From: Acinetobacter colistiniresistens
Lineage (GTDB): Bacteria > Pseudomonadota > Gammaproteobacteria > Pseudomonadales > Moraxellaceae
NCBI RefSeq assembly: GCF_024582815.1
Contig: NZ_CP102099.1
Location: forward strand, 2,480,001-2,544,000
Length of the DNA: 64,000 nucleotides
Direction of reading: 5' to 3'
Part shown: positions 56,222-64,000 of the stretch, one piece after another
How positions within the stretch are numbered: the first letter of the stretch is position 1
How the letters are laid out: every line of letters begins with the position of its first letter
Made by a program: the position numbers and the translations under genes
The notes under the pieces: generated by a model
Database searches by the model: none
Told to the model about the DNA's origin: nothing
What the model saw: the letters and a program-made list of their open reading frames with translations, nothing else

Positions 56222-57085
56222 ATGAAAACTTTAAATAGCGGCTGGTTCAATGGTCTGATTGGTGTAATTATTTTCGCAGGGTCGTTACCTGCAACACGTG
56301 TTGCAGTCATGGACTTTAGTCCCACCTTTTTAACAGCTGCCCGTGCTGCGATTGCTGGACTACTTGGTTTGGCCTTGATTTTATTATCGCGTCAGCAGTT
56401 ACCCGAGCGCAAAGATTGGCTGCCATTATTTTATGTTGCACTGGGAGTGGTGGTTGGCTTTCCACTGTTTACGGCTTTGGCACTCCAATATGTTAGTGCT
56501 GCACATACCATTGTTTTTGTGGGTTTATTGCCACTGGCAACTGCGATTTTTGGCGTGTTAAGAGGTGGAGAAAGACCAAATTTAGCTTTTTGGTTATTCG
56601 CTATTTTAGGTGGGATGCTGGTTTGTGGTTATATGCTGATTCAAACAGGGAGCTGGGCATTTAATTATGGTGACACGTTCATGCTCTTGGCGATTTTGCT
56701 TTGTGCTTTTGGTTATGCCGAAGGGGGTAAGCTATCGAAACATTTAGGGGGGTGGCAAGTTATTTGCTGGGCGTTGATTATTACCTTGCCGATCATGCTA
56801 CTTCTCTCTTATTTGTATATGCCTGCAAACTTTGCTGGAGTTTCAACATCGGCAAAACTAGGTTTAGCTTATGTGTCTTTATTCAGTATGCTGATCGGTT
56901 TTTTCTTCTGGTATAAGGGCTTGGCACAAGGGGGGATTGCCACAGTTGGTCAGTTACAACTGCTGCAACCTATCTTTGGTTTGGCGATTGCGGCTGTCTT
57001 ATTGCATGAACAAGTCAGTGCAGCGATGTTCGCCGTGACGGTTGCAGTAATCCTTTGTGTTGCTTTCGCCAAAAAATATGCATGA
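56222..57085 (+). CDS. EamA/DMT-family exporter
   Basis: 287 residues with ten hydrophobic helices in two EamA repeats (about 10-135 and 150-285). Inner-membrane metabolite or amino acid efflux is usual for this family; the substrate is unknown. TGGAGAAAATAA precedes the ATG. It is paired with the divergent MocR regulator, an arrangement seen for amino-acid or vitamin-B6-linked exporters. Confidence 0.85.
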   Translation: MKTLNSGWFNGLIGVIIFAGSLPATRVAVMDFSPTFLTAARAAIAGLLGLALILLSRQQLPERKDWLPLFYVALGVVVGFPLFTALALQYVSAAHTIVFVGLLPLATAIFGVLRGGERPNLAFWLFAILGGMLVCGYMLIQTGSWAFNYGDTFMLLAILLCAFGYAEGGKLSKHLGGWQVICWALIITLPIMLLLSYLYMPANFAGVSTSAKLGLAYVSLFSMLIGFFFWYKGLAQGGIATVGQLQLLQPIFGLAIAAVLLHEQVSAAMFAVTVAVILCVAFAKKYA

Positions 57086-57098
57086 TGCTCATGCATAT
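57076..57098. repeat. Palindrome overlapping the EamA stop
   Basis: ATATGCATGA / TCATGCATAT around TGC, 10 pairs, spanning the stop codon between two convergent genes. It may act as a weak two-way terminator, although no T run follows. Confidence 0.45.
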
Positions 57099-57105
57099 AC
57101 ATAGC

Positions 57106-57417
57106 TTATAGACAATTTGCAGGTTTAGGTACACCCGCTAAACGGCTTAAATGACGAGCGACTAAACCTGTATTAAACTTCTGCTGCAACAAGGCATTAT
57201 CAATTTCAGCATTAACAGTTTTCATTAAAAACTTAATGAGTGGACGTGTTGCAGGTGAATGACCAAATTGTTGATAAAACTGTCTCACAGCATAAAGAAT
57301 CTCAAAATGCCAATCCGTTAATTGTAAATCTAAAGACTTTGCCAACTCCTGAGCAACGTTTTGATCCCAAATGCTGTAATCAACTAAATGACCGTCTTGG
57401 TCTAATTCTAACTGCAT
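57106..57417 (-). CDS. tusE: TusE sulfur carrier (DsrC family)
   Basis: 103 residues from ATG 57417 (MQLELDQDGHLVDYSIWD). It ends in PKPANCL with the conserved penultimate cysteine that carries persulfide sulfur to MnmA for tRNA 2-thiouridine. It is the last gene of the tusD-tusC-tusB-tusE run, 38 bases after tusB. Confidence 0.92.
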   Translation of the reverse strand: MQLELDQDGHLVDYSIWDQNVAQELAKSLDLQLTDWHFEILYAVRQFYQQFGHSPATRPLIKFLMKTVNAEIDNALLQQKFNTGLVARHLSRLAGVPKPANCL

Positions 57418-57455
57418 AAAATAGCCTAAAAAATAAAAAATGAATGAAAGAAATA

Positions 57456-57731
57456 TTATTTCAAAGAAACACAACGTTTGAATTTTAAGCTGAGCTCTGC
57501 AAATTGGTCATAATCGATTGCCTGAATTTTGTCTTTAACTTCATCATTAAGAAGGTTGTGCTCATTAGTTAAACAATAAATGTGATGATAAGTTGCTGTA
57601 ATTAATGCAGACACCTGAATTGCTGCATCACCCATAATCACAATATAGTCATCAGATTGTGCCATTTTTACTAAGTCAGACCAGAGCTGTTCTGTTGCAG
57701 ATTGGACTAAAAAGAGCGTTGTTTTTTCCAT
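57456..57731 (-). CDS. tusB: TusB-like sulfur relay subunit (DsrH family)
   Basis: 91 residues, the size of TusB/DsrH. It starts MEKTTLFLVQSATEQLWSDL, has MGDAAIQVSA and ends with a cysteine near the C-terminus (FKRCVSLK). Assignment relies partly on its place between TusC and TusE. Confidence 0.82.
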   Translation of the reverse strand: MEKTTLFLVQSATEQLWSDLVKMAQSDDYIVIMGDAAIQVSALITATYHHIYCLTNEHNLLNDEVKDKIQAIDYDQFAELSLKFKRCVSLK

Positions 57732-57742
57732 AATGAAACACC

Positions 57743-58093
57743 TTACCAGTATAGTATATGATCAAATGACTGGATAAACTCCGGATTGAGATCAATGAAT
57801 TCGATCTCCTGATCTGTATTTTTAATGATTCTAAGTTCTTGATTTTCATATTCAATTAAAATTGGAGTCAAATCATAGAACTCAAAACTTTCAACCATAT
57901 TGGCTGCAATTTTAAACTCATGTTTAAGTTGATCAAATTCTAACTTATTGTCCAATAAGTTAATTGCCGCACACTTTAATAATACTTTGACAGAAATACC
58001 AAAGGTTGCTAAAACCATAGTTGCGGACAAGCTTTCATTGATTTGCAAACTTGTTAAGTTAGGTTGCGTTAGGATGACGAGTACAGATTTCAC
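57743..58093 (-). CDS. tusC: TusC-like sulfur relay subunit (DsrF family)
   Basis: 116 residues, DsrE/F fold, as expected for TusC (SVLVILTQPNLTSLQINESL, then VLATFGISVKVLL). It forms the TusBCD complex with its neighbours. It is diverged compared with the enterobacterial protein. Eleven bases separate it from tusB. Confidence 0.82.
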   Translation of the reverse strand: MKSVLVILTQPNLTSLQINESLSATMVLATFGISVKVLLKCAAINLLDNKLEFDQLKHEFKIAANMVESFEFYDLTPILIEYENQELRIIKNTDQEIEFIDLNPEFIQSFDHILYW

Positions 58094-58136
58094 ACAATTT
58101 ACCTTTTCAAAGCAACACTGTAGTAAAGAACTTAAA

Positions 58137-58505
58137 TTAAAATTGAATTAAACGAGAACAGCTTTGTACTGCGTCAGCAAGCTCACCAAGACCAACCAGT
58201 TCAAAGCCTTTGGCTAAGTTGTAATGTTGGAGTGAATGGCGCTTTGCATTGTCCGCATCAGTGATTCCCCGAGCAAGGGCAGCACTGACACAGACAGGGA
58301 GTCGAATGCCGAGCTTTTGCCATTCTTGTTTTAGATTGCGTTGATCATCAGGAAACCACTGTAAGTCATTCGCAACCTGAACACCATCTTGGTAAAAGAA
58401 GACTTGAAGTTCTTCATGCTTATTTTGTAAGGCTTGAGCTAAACCAAAAGCATGCCAAGCCAAAATTGACGTAGGCGCAGAAGTAATTAGCAGTAGTGTA
58501 CTCAT
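58137..58505 (-). CDS. tusD: TusD sulfurtransferase subunit (DsrE family)
   Basis: 122 residues from ATG 58505 (MSTLLLITSAPTSILAWHAF). The active cysteine is in LPVCVSAALARGI. It receives sulfur from TusA and passes it to TusE. It is first gene of the tus operon and divergent from the GalE-like gene. Confidence 0.88.
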   Translation of the reverse strand: MSTLLLITSAPTSILAWHAFGLAQALQNKHEELQVFFYQDGVQVANDLQWFPDDQRNLKQEWQKLGIRLPVCVSAALARGITDADNAKRHSLQHYNLAKGFELVGLGELADAVQSCSRLIQF

Positions 58506-58573
58506 TGAATATTCACTATGGTCGTAGTAGGCAAAAATAATGATGGATAGATTTAAAGGAAGGTAAGTATACA

Positions 58574-59581
58574 ATGATTTTGCTGACAGGTGGTTTAGGC
58601 TTTATTGGTTCGCATATAGCTTTGAGTCTGTTGGCTCATGGTCAAGAAATTGTTATTGTGGATAATTTAGCCAATTCAACCTTACAGACCTTAGAGCGGC
58701 TCGAATATATTTCAGGCATGTATATTCCATTTGCGAAACTGGATGTCCGTAATACACCAGCTCTAAATAAAGTATTCGAACAATATTCAATTGATACAGT
58801 GATTCATACAGCCAGTTTTAAATCTTTAGAAGAATCTGTGTTAAAACCGCTGGAATATTATAATGACAACGTCAGTAGCATAATGAGCTTATTAAGAGCT
58901 ATGCAGCGAATGGGGGTTAGACAGTTAATTAATCTCTCGAGTTTGGCTGTATATGGCCAATCAGATGCGAAACTATCTGAAGAAACCAAGTTTAATTATA
59001 GCTACCCGAATCCCTATGTTCGATCACAGCAAATGGTTGAAGATATTATTGCTGATACTTATAAAGTCGATCCTGAATGGCGTATTGTGAACTTGCGTTT
59101 ATCGAATATCGTGGGTGCATTTGAGCATGGTGTTTTAGGTGAATTTGTTACGCAATTACCCAAAAATATTGTACCTTTGGCCTTACAGGTTGCAGCGATG
59201 CAACGCGAATATATTGAATTGCAAAATCAGGCAGCAACGGCTGATGGTACGGTTGAGCGAAGTTTCCTACATGTTTTGGATGCATGCGAGGCAATCCTAA
59301 AAACATTGAATTGGCTGAAGTCACAACATAATTGCTTAGCGTCATTCAATATTGCACATTCGCAACTGACATCGATTCAAACTTTGCTGAATGAAATTGA
59401 AAAGGTGACGCAAACAAAAGTGAATACTCAACCAGCGGTTTTTCAACATCAAGAAATAGCGCAACTCGGGGCAGCTTTAGAGAAAGCAGAGAAGGTATTG
59501 AATTGGTCTCCAAAGCGACCTTTGACTGTGATGATTGAAGATGAATGGCGGTTCTATTTAAATACCTTAAAAGGTAATTAA
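58574..59581 (+). CDS. GalE-like NAD-dependent epimerase/dehydratase, catalytic Lys replaced
   Basis: 335 residues, extended short-chain dehydrogenase fold. NAD-binding TGGLGFIGSH, the NLSSLAVYG strand and a C-terminal substrate domain as in UDP-glucose 4-epimerase are visible. At the catalytic YxxxK site it reads PYVRSQQMVED, with Gln where GalE has Lys. The C-terminal substrate region is also unusual (QREYIELQNQAATADGTVER where GalE has the DYxxxDGTxxRDYIHV block). Activity is therefore uncertain. Confidence 0.8.
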   Translation: MILLTGGLGFIGSHIALSLLAHGQEIVIVDNLANSTLQTLERLEYISGMYIPFAKLDVRNTPALNKVFEQYSIDTVIHTASFKSLEESVLKPLEYYNDNVSSIMSLLRAMQRMGVRQLINLSSLAVYGQSDAKLSEETKFNYSYPNPYVRSQQMVEDIIADTYKVDPEWRIVNLRLSNIVGAFEHGVLGEFVTQLPKNIVPLALQVAAMQREYIELQNQAATADGTVERSFLHVLDACEAILKTLNWLKSQHNCLASFNIAHSQLTSIQTLLNEIEKVTQTKVNTQPAVFQHQEIAQLGAALEKAEKVLNWSPKRPLTVMIEDEWRFYLNTLKGN

Positions 59582-59696
59582 GATAATGATTCTTATTTAC
59601 AATTATATCTGCTTTGATTAGGATAATGGCTACTAGCCAAAGCATCACCTTGCTTCAGCCCGTGAGAACTTTAACCAAATAGAGCAGAGGTTGTTT

Positions 59697-61091
59697 ATGC
59701 AAATGCGAATTGAACACGACACAATGGGCGAAATTGAAGTACCCAATGACGCTTTATGGGGGGCGCAAACGCAACGGAGTCTACAAAACTTTAAGATTGG
59801 TCAGGAGCGCTTACCGCGGGCGATGATTCGTGCAATGGGGTTGGTCAAGAAAGCTGCTGCAATGACCAATGCTGAGTTAAAACAACTGCCTGAAGATTTG
59901 AGCCAGTATATTGTTGGTGCTGCTGAAGAAGTGATTGCTGGACAATGGGATTCACAATTTCCCTTGGTGGTTTGGCAAACAGGTTCAGGCACACAAAGCA
60001 ATATGAACTGTAATGAGGTGATTGCCAATATTGCTAATCAGAAATTAGGGCAGGCATTGGGAGCACAGAAACCAGTACACCCAAACGACCATGTCAATCG
60101 TGCACAATCGACCAATGACTCTTTTCCAACTGCAATTCATGTTGCAGCCAGTATCCAAATTAATGAATTACTGATTCCTGCTGTTGAAAAACTCAAGGCT
60201 ACTCTGGAACGTAAATCAAAAGAATTTGATGATATCGTGAAAATTGGGCGGACGCATTTGCAAGACGCAACCCCTTTGACCTTAGGGCAAGAATTTACTG
60301 GTTATGTGTCGCAGCTGGAACATGGCTTAAAACGTTTACAGCAAGCGCTTGCAGGTTTGTATGAGTTACCGTTAGGTGGTACAGCTGTGGGAACTGGATT
60401 GAATGCACATCCTGACTATGCAGTGAAAGCAGCTGAGCAGTTGGCTGAACTTACAGGTTTACCATTTGTCACGGCACCGAATAAATTTGAGGCTTTGGCA
60501 GGTCGTGATGCCGCTGTCTTTGCATCGGGCGCATTAAAAACGCTAGCAGTAAGTTTAAATAAAATCGCGAATGATATTCGTTGGTTGGCAAGTGGGCCAC
60601 GCTGTGGTTTTGGTGAAATCCGTATTCCAGAGAATGAGCCCGGTTCGAGTATTATGCCAGGCAAAGTCAATCCCACGCAGAGCGAAGCAATGACCATGGT
60701 TGTTGCACAAGTCTTAGGGAATGACACTACGATCAATGTTGCAGGGGCTTCGGGTAACTTTGAGCTCAATGTGTTTATGCCTGTGATTGCATACAACTTA
60801 TTGCAATCAATTCAGTTATTGGGTGATGCATGTAATAGCTTTAATGATCATTGTGCGGTTGGAATTGAACCAAACCGTGAAAAAATTGATTACTTCCTGC
60901 ATAATTCCTTGATGTTAGTCACGGCACTTAATCCTGTTATTGGCTATGAGAATTCGGCTAAAGTTGCGAAAACTGCGTATAAGGAGAATAAAACCTTAAA
61001 ACAGGTTGCAGTTGAACTCGGACTGGTTACCGAAGCGCAATTTGATGAGGTGGTAAAACCTGAAAATATGGTTTCTCCAAATAGTAAGTAA
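59697..61091 (+). CDS. fumC: Class II fumarase
   Basis: 464 residues; fumarate to malate in the TCA cycle, oxygen-stable type. It has the signature [13 protein letters not shown], the [17 protein letters not shown] region and [13 protein letters not shown] 59697 is preferred, with AGAGG six bases ahead; ATG 59703 is possible. It ends at a strong terminator. Confidence 0.96.
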   Translation: MQMRIEHDTMGEIEVPNDALWGAQTQRSLQNFKIGQERLPRAMIRAMGLVKKAAAMTNAELKQLPEDLSQYIVGAAEEVIAGQWDSQFPLVVWQTGSGTQSNMNCNEVIANIANQKLGQALGAQKPVHPNDHVNRAQSTNDSFPTAIHVAASIQINELLIPAVEKLKATLERKSKEFDDIVKIGRTHLQDATPLTLGQEFTGYVSQLEHGLKRLQQALAGLYELPLGGTAVGTGLNAHPDYAVKAAEQLAELTGLPFVTAPNKFEALAGRDAAVFASGALKTLAVSLNKIANDIRWLASGPRCGFGEIRIPENEPGSSIMPGKVNPTQSEAMTMVVAQVLGNDTTINVAGASGNFELNVFMPVIAYNLLQSIQLLGDACNSFNDHCAVGIEPNREKIDYFLHNSLMLVTALNPVIGYENSAKVAKTAYKENKTLKQVAVELGLVTEAQFDEVVKPENMVSPNSK

Positions 61092-61106
61092 GCTTGATTC
61101 CTGAAT

Positions 61107-61138
61107 AAAAAATCCCTCTTGAATAGAGGGATTTCTTT
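61107..61138. terminator. Terminator after fumC
   Basis: AAATCCCTC / GAGGGATTT with a 7-base loop and T-rich flank. The A run on the left means it can also serve the converging gene at 61170. Confidence 0.8.
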
Positions 61139-61169
61139 ATAAAATAGAGATATTAAGTACTATAGTTGG

Positions 61170-61823
61170 TCAGGATCTATGATGTGTACAAATAAGGAAA
61201 TCCAAGTACTGATACCAGCGACTAAATGCTTTAAAGACTTGTTTTATAGATTGAATTGCAATTTCACTTTCATATGTTGAGAAGGTTAGCTGATCTATGA
61301 TTTTTTCTTCAGCTCCAATGGTATGACCTGTTTCTTTATGATAATGGATGTCTCCACAATAACTTAACTGGTAATTAGAATGTTGGGTGATATCTCTCAA
61401 TTTTGAAAAGATGATATGACCTGTAATCTCGATTGCTTCGATAATTGCAAGTCGAATATTGGCTGGTTGGTTGTGAACTAAATGGACTAACTCGAAAAAA
61501 AGGATTTGGTTTTCTTCATTTTCTTTTGACCATAATTTTTTTAAAGTTGTCGTAAATTTTTCAGGAAGATCATAGCTTAGTTTTTCTAAATCATGCACAT
61601 ACCAAATCCAATGTTCGGCATCTTCTGCTGCATGTATGTTTACGAGATTTTCCAATTCATTTGTTGGTGCTTTAAATGGCAATACATATTTATTAAAGTC
61701 ACCAAAGTTCATAACGAAATGGGCGATAAAAGGTAGAAATACAAGTTTATTTTTTAATGAAATGGATGTGCTGTCTAATGTATCTAATAGTTTTGATTTA
61801 TCTAAGACTATACGTTCAGACAT
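61170..61823 (-). CDS. Possible haem-oxygenase-fold di-iron protein
   Basis: 217 residues from ATG 61823 (MSERIVLDKSKLLDTLDS); ATG 61847 adds eight. All-helical. It has HAAEDAEHWIWYVHDLEKL, then an EAIEITGHIIF helix and an YHKETGHTIG stretch. These spaced His/Glu residues resemble the metal-binding helices of haem-oxygenase-like di-iron oxidases. I have no firm family name, and the substrate is unknown. It stands alone, convergent with fumC. Confidence 0.6.
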   Translation of the reverse strand: MSERIVLDKSKLLDTLDSTSISLKNKLVFLPFIAHFVMNFGDFNKYVLPFKAPTNELENLVNIHAAEDAEHWIWYVHDLEKLSYDLPEKFTTTLKKLWSKENEENQILFFELVHLVHNQPANIRLAIIEAIEITGHIIFSKLRDITQHSNYQLSYCGDIHYHKETGHTIGAEEKIIDQLTFSTYESEIAIQSIKQVFKAFSRWYQYLDFLICTHHRS

Positions 61824-61847
61824 TATCAATTCTTTGATCTTAATCAC

Positions 61848-62335
61848 TTTGATTAACTCCTACAAAGCCTATTCAGAACGGACATAAGGTAATCAGTAAA
61901 TGATGTCCGTTGTTTTAAAGCCTATTGAATTAATAGATATTTCACATTTTTTTAATCTTAAAAAAGCTGTGAAATGAGTAATTTTGAACTGACCTGCATG
62001 GTCAGTTCTATTATTCCAAAGGTAGAGAACGGATAGCAAACTTTTATGTATCTGCTACACGATGATGATGTAAATAATTATTCTCCATGATGTGGTAGGC
62101 AGTTGGTTAAGGTCAAAGATCTCTCTTTGACTATGTTCTATGCTTGAGATTATGATTTTGTAGGAACTACTTAATGTGTAGAGGAAAGTCTTTAGAGCGA
62201 AACTAACATTGAATAAATTGTCATAATTGTTAGAATGATCATCTTCTTCTGTTTTTATCTTTTTTGTTTTGCCAACACTGTGCAGAGCTGAAATTAAGTT
62301 TATATAAAACAGCATTTTACCTTAGGATTTTTTTG
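61848..62335. other. Gene-free region with two hairpins
   Basis: Contains CGGACAT / ATGTCCG (61876-61910) and a perfect GAACTGACC / GGTCAGTTC with a 5-base loop (61985-62007). No frame is convincing; a minus-strand frame of 86 codons at 62055-62315 lacks a ribosome site and has random-looking composition. Confidence 0.45.
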
Positions 62336-62827
62336 ATGCTCTCTATCTATTTAACAGATACCAAAACCAACATCCAATTTTCTGATCTTCCAAATGAAAA
62401 TCCTGTTAAGTTTCTGTTGAATTTAAAGAAAATTTTTCCAAGTACGGCAGACTTACTCTTGCCTGTATTGCCTGAAGACAATAATTTGGAAAATGTGACT
62501 TGGGAAGCGACGTCAAAAGACTTTGAGGTTTTTAAAAAACTATTGGAGGGCTGGGGCATCATCGAGCTACGTTTAAGCGCGATTACCACCTATAAAGATA
62601 AAAACTTTGCCAATGAGTTAGTTAAAAAGGCTCAAATTAAACGTAAACACATCGCCCAAACTCAACCACAGTTATCGTTGATTGCCTTAGATTATGTGTT
62701 GATGCATGAGATTCATGCACTGATTGATGCTGAACTGGTGATGATTGGGGAAAAATTCTATTTACCGACATTGCGGGAGCTTTGGAAGGGACAATTCCCA
62801 GATCAAATTTTGCAATGCAAGTTTTAA
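62336..62827 (+). CDS. Hypothetical cytoplasmic protein
   Basis: 163 residues from ATG 62336 (TTAGGA ahead); an upstream in-frame extension to 62264 lacks a ribosome site. It starts MLSIYLTDTKTNIQFSDLPN and contains VTWEATSKDFEVFKKLLEGWG and a helical end. There is no signal or membrane segment. I do not recognise a family. It is followed by a strong terminator, so it is a single-gene unit. Confidence 0.6.
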   Translation: MLSIYLTDTKTNIQFSDLPNENPVKFLLNLKKIFPSTADLLLPVLPEDNNLENVTWEATSKDFEVFKKLLEGWGIIELRLSAITTYKDKNFANELVKKAQIKRKHIAQTQPQLSLIALDYVLMHEIHALIDAELVMIGEKFYLPTLRELWKGQFPDQILQCKF

Positions 62828-62833
62828 TTATTT

Positions 62834-62861
62834 AAAGCAGGCTGTCAGCCTGCTTTTTTAT
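62834..62861 (+). terminator. Terminator after the hypothetical gene
   Basis: AAAGCAGGCT / AGCCTGCTTT with a 3-base loop and a T run, only seven bases after the stop codon. Confidence 0.9.
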
Positions 62862-62970
62862 GATCTTAACTTTAGCCCAATAGAACAATTTCCGTCTACA
62901 AACAATTACAAGAATTTAGTGTCTGTATTTTTAAGCGGCATATATATTGCTTATAGGGATATAAATATTA

Positions 62971-63205
62971 TTGCGGGAGAGAAGTTCTTCAATGAACTCG
63001 CCGAAGGAGCAACGACCCCGGAAACTCTCAGGCAGAAGGACTGTAATAATAGAAATACAATCTGGAGAGCAGTGCTCAACTTGTAGAAATATACGACAAC
63101 TTTATTCTTCTACGACAAACACTCACCGAAGGGGAAGGCTTAATGGTTAATTGGTAATCATCTGCCGAAACTCTCAGGTACCATGACAGATGGGGCTATG
63201 CATTA
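62971..63205 (+). promoter_or_regulatory. Tandem glycine riboswitch
   Basis: Aptamer 1 (about 62971-63045) shows GCGGGAGAG, CGCCGAAGGAGCAAC, CCCGGAAACTCTCAGGCA and AGGACTG. Aptamer 2 (about 63061-63205) shows TCTGGAGAG, CACCGAAGGGGAA, CGAAACTCTCAGGTACC and GACAGATGGGG. These are the conserved cores of both halves in the usual order. It lies ahead of the dehydrogenase gene at 63236. Glycine-riboswitch control is usually activating; whether that holds here is not visible. Confidence 0.92.
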
Positions 63206-63235
63206 AGAAATGTGATGCATTTCTAGGAGTTTGCT

Positions 63236-64000
63236 ATGCCACATGTTGTTGTAATTGGTGCGGGGATTACGGGTGTAACGTCTGCTTATGAATTAATTAA
63301 ATTGGGTTATGAGGTGACGGTGATTGATCGCCATCTGTTTCCAGCTATGGAAACCTCTTTTGCCAATGGTGGGCAATTATCTGCCTGCAATGCGGAAGTC
63401 TGGAACCAAAAAGCAACGGTACTCAAAGGTATCAAATGGATGAGTAAGAAAGATGCACCATTATTGCTCAACCCATCTTTTAGTGTGCACAAGTATCGCT
63501 GGCTGATTGAGTTTTTGACGCATATTAAAAATTATAAAGCCAATACCATTGAAACAGTGCGTTTAGCCTTGTTGGCAAGACAACGTTTGTTTGAGGTTGC
63601 TGAAAAGGAAAATATTTCTTTTGACTTGGAAAAACGTGGCATCTTGCATATGTATCACACTAAAGAAGATTACCAAATTGCCAAGCAAGTCAATGATGTA
63701 TTGGTTGAAGGGAAACTAGAACGGAATGCGATAACTCCTGAAGAAATGAAAGCCATCGAACCGACATTAACAGGTGACTATTATGGCGGATATTACACTG
63801 CCGGTGACGCAACTGGTGATATCCATAAGTATTCTGTCGGGTTGGCGGAAAGAACACAGCAATATGGTGTGAAATATTGTTTTGGCCTTGATGTTGTTGA
63901 TATTAAATTTAGCCAAGACAAAGCGATTGTTCACTGTAAAAATAGCTCGGAAAATGTTAATCCAACTGCGGATGGGATTACTGAAATTATTGCTGATCTG
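63236..64000 (+). CDS. dadA: D-amino-acid dehydrogenase-like FAD protein (3' end outside window)
   Basis: 255 codons open to the window end. It starts MPHVVVIGAGITGVTSAYEL, an FAD-binding GxGxxG Rossmann motif, then FANGGQLSACNAEVWN and GGYYTAGDATGDIHKYSVGL, typical of the DadA small-subunit family. ATG 63236 with TAGGAG ahead. The enzyme oxidatively deaminates D-amino acids at the membrane. The glycine riboswitch in its leader suggests glycine or a related amino acid is a substrate or signal; this is inference. Confidence 0.88.
   Translation, partial: MPHVVVIGAGITGVTSAYELIKLGYEVTVIDRHLFPAMETSFANGGQLSACNAEVWNQKATVLKGIKWMSKKDAPLLLNPSFSVHKYRWLIEFLTHIKNYKANTIETVRLALLARQRLFEVAEKENISFDLEKRGILHMYHTKEDYQIAKQVNDVLVEGKLERNAITPEEMKAIEPTLTGDYYGGYYTAGDATGDIHKYSVGLAERTQQYGVKYCFGLDVVDIKFSQDKAIVHCKNSSENVNPTADGITEIIADL

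Noticed and set aside
62055..62315. 86-codon minus-strand frame
   Set aside because: No ribosome site and low-complexity Ile/Ser/Asn-rich sequence; probably chance.
62745..63086. 113-codon plus-strand frame overlapping the end of the hypothetical gene
   Set aside because: Most of it is the terminator and the first glycine aptamer, so it is not coding.

Overview
The window reads as a chromosomal segment of an Acinetobacter-like gammaproteobacterium (Moraxellaceae). This is inferred from the moderately AT-rich base composition, the gene neighbourhoods (aroQ-accB-accC, tusDCBE, a moaCB fusion, a NirD-reductase fusion, hppD-IclR-VOC-maiA-fahA-permease) and the style of the CDI locus. I found no rRNA, tRNA, IS transposase or CRISPR array.

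Region 1 (1-17240), contact-dependent inhibition. The window opens inside a very long cdiA; its start and the partner cdiB lie upstream. The gene runs through haemagglutinin-type repeats to a VENN pre-toxin domain, then an EndoU-like toxin tip followed by its cdiI. Downstream is an 8-kb, visibly AT-richer array of displaced toxin and immunity cassettes. Four extra partial copies of the VENN pre-toxin segment (near 8875, 10533, 13905 and 16764) head or punctuate these cassettes. Most toxin pieces are broken by frameshifts, a stop codon or deletions, while several immunity genes are intact, including one SMI1/KNR4-type gene with a decayed duplicate. The array looks like a reservoir of toxin tips that can recombine, or a graveyard in which immunity is kept.

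Region 2 (17241-27660), tyrosine catabolism. It holds hppD, an IclR regulator, a VOC-fold protein, maiA and fahA, with an aromatic-type amino acid permease divergent from fahA. The same AT-rich motif sits upstream of hppD and in the fahA/permease divergent region, probably the regulator's operator. No cupin-type homogentisate dioxygenase is present in the window; the VOC protein sits in its place. An MFS transporter, an amidase and a small secreted protein follow.

Region 3 (27661-42100), core fatty-acid/shikimate genes (accC, accB, aroQ) and then assimilatory nitrate reduction. The divergent nasT-nasS regulators face a transporter-nirB-nirD/reductase-nasA-mobA cluster. The cluster is preceded by a near-consensus sigma-54 promoter and two hexaloop hairpins that fit the RNA target of ANTAR proteins such as NasT.

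Region 4 (42101-54200): MFS transporter with a LysR regulator, dsdA, a frameshifted GNAT, a MaoC-like hydratase, a molybdopterin oxidoreductase, and the cofactor genes moaA-moaD-moaE-moaCB-moeA that serve the nitrate reductase and the oxidoreductase.

Region 5 (54201-64000): HxlR regulator, MocR regulator divergent from an EamA exporter, tusDCBE for tRNA thiolation, a GalE-like protein lacking the catalytic lysine, fumC, a possible di-iron haem-oxygenase-fold protein, a hypothetical gene, and a tandem glycine riboswitch in front of a D-amino-acid dehydrogenase gene that runs off the window end.
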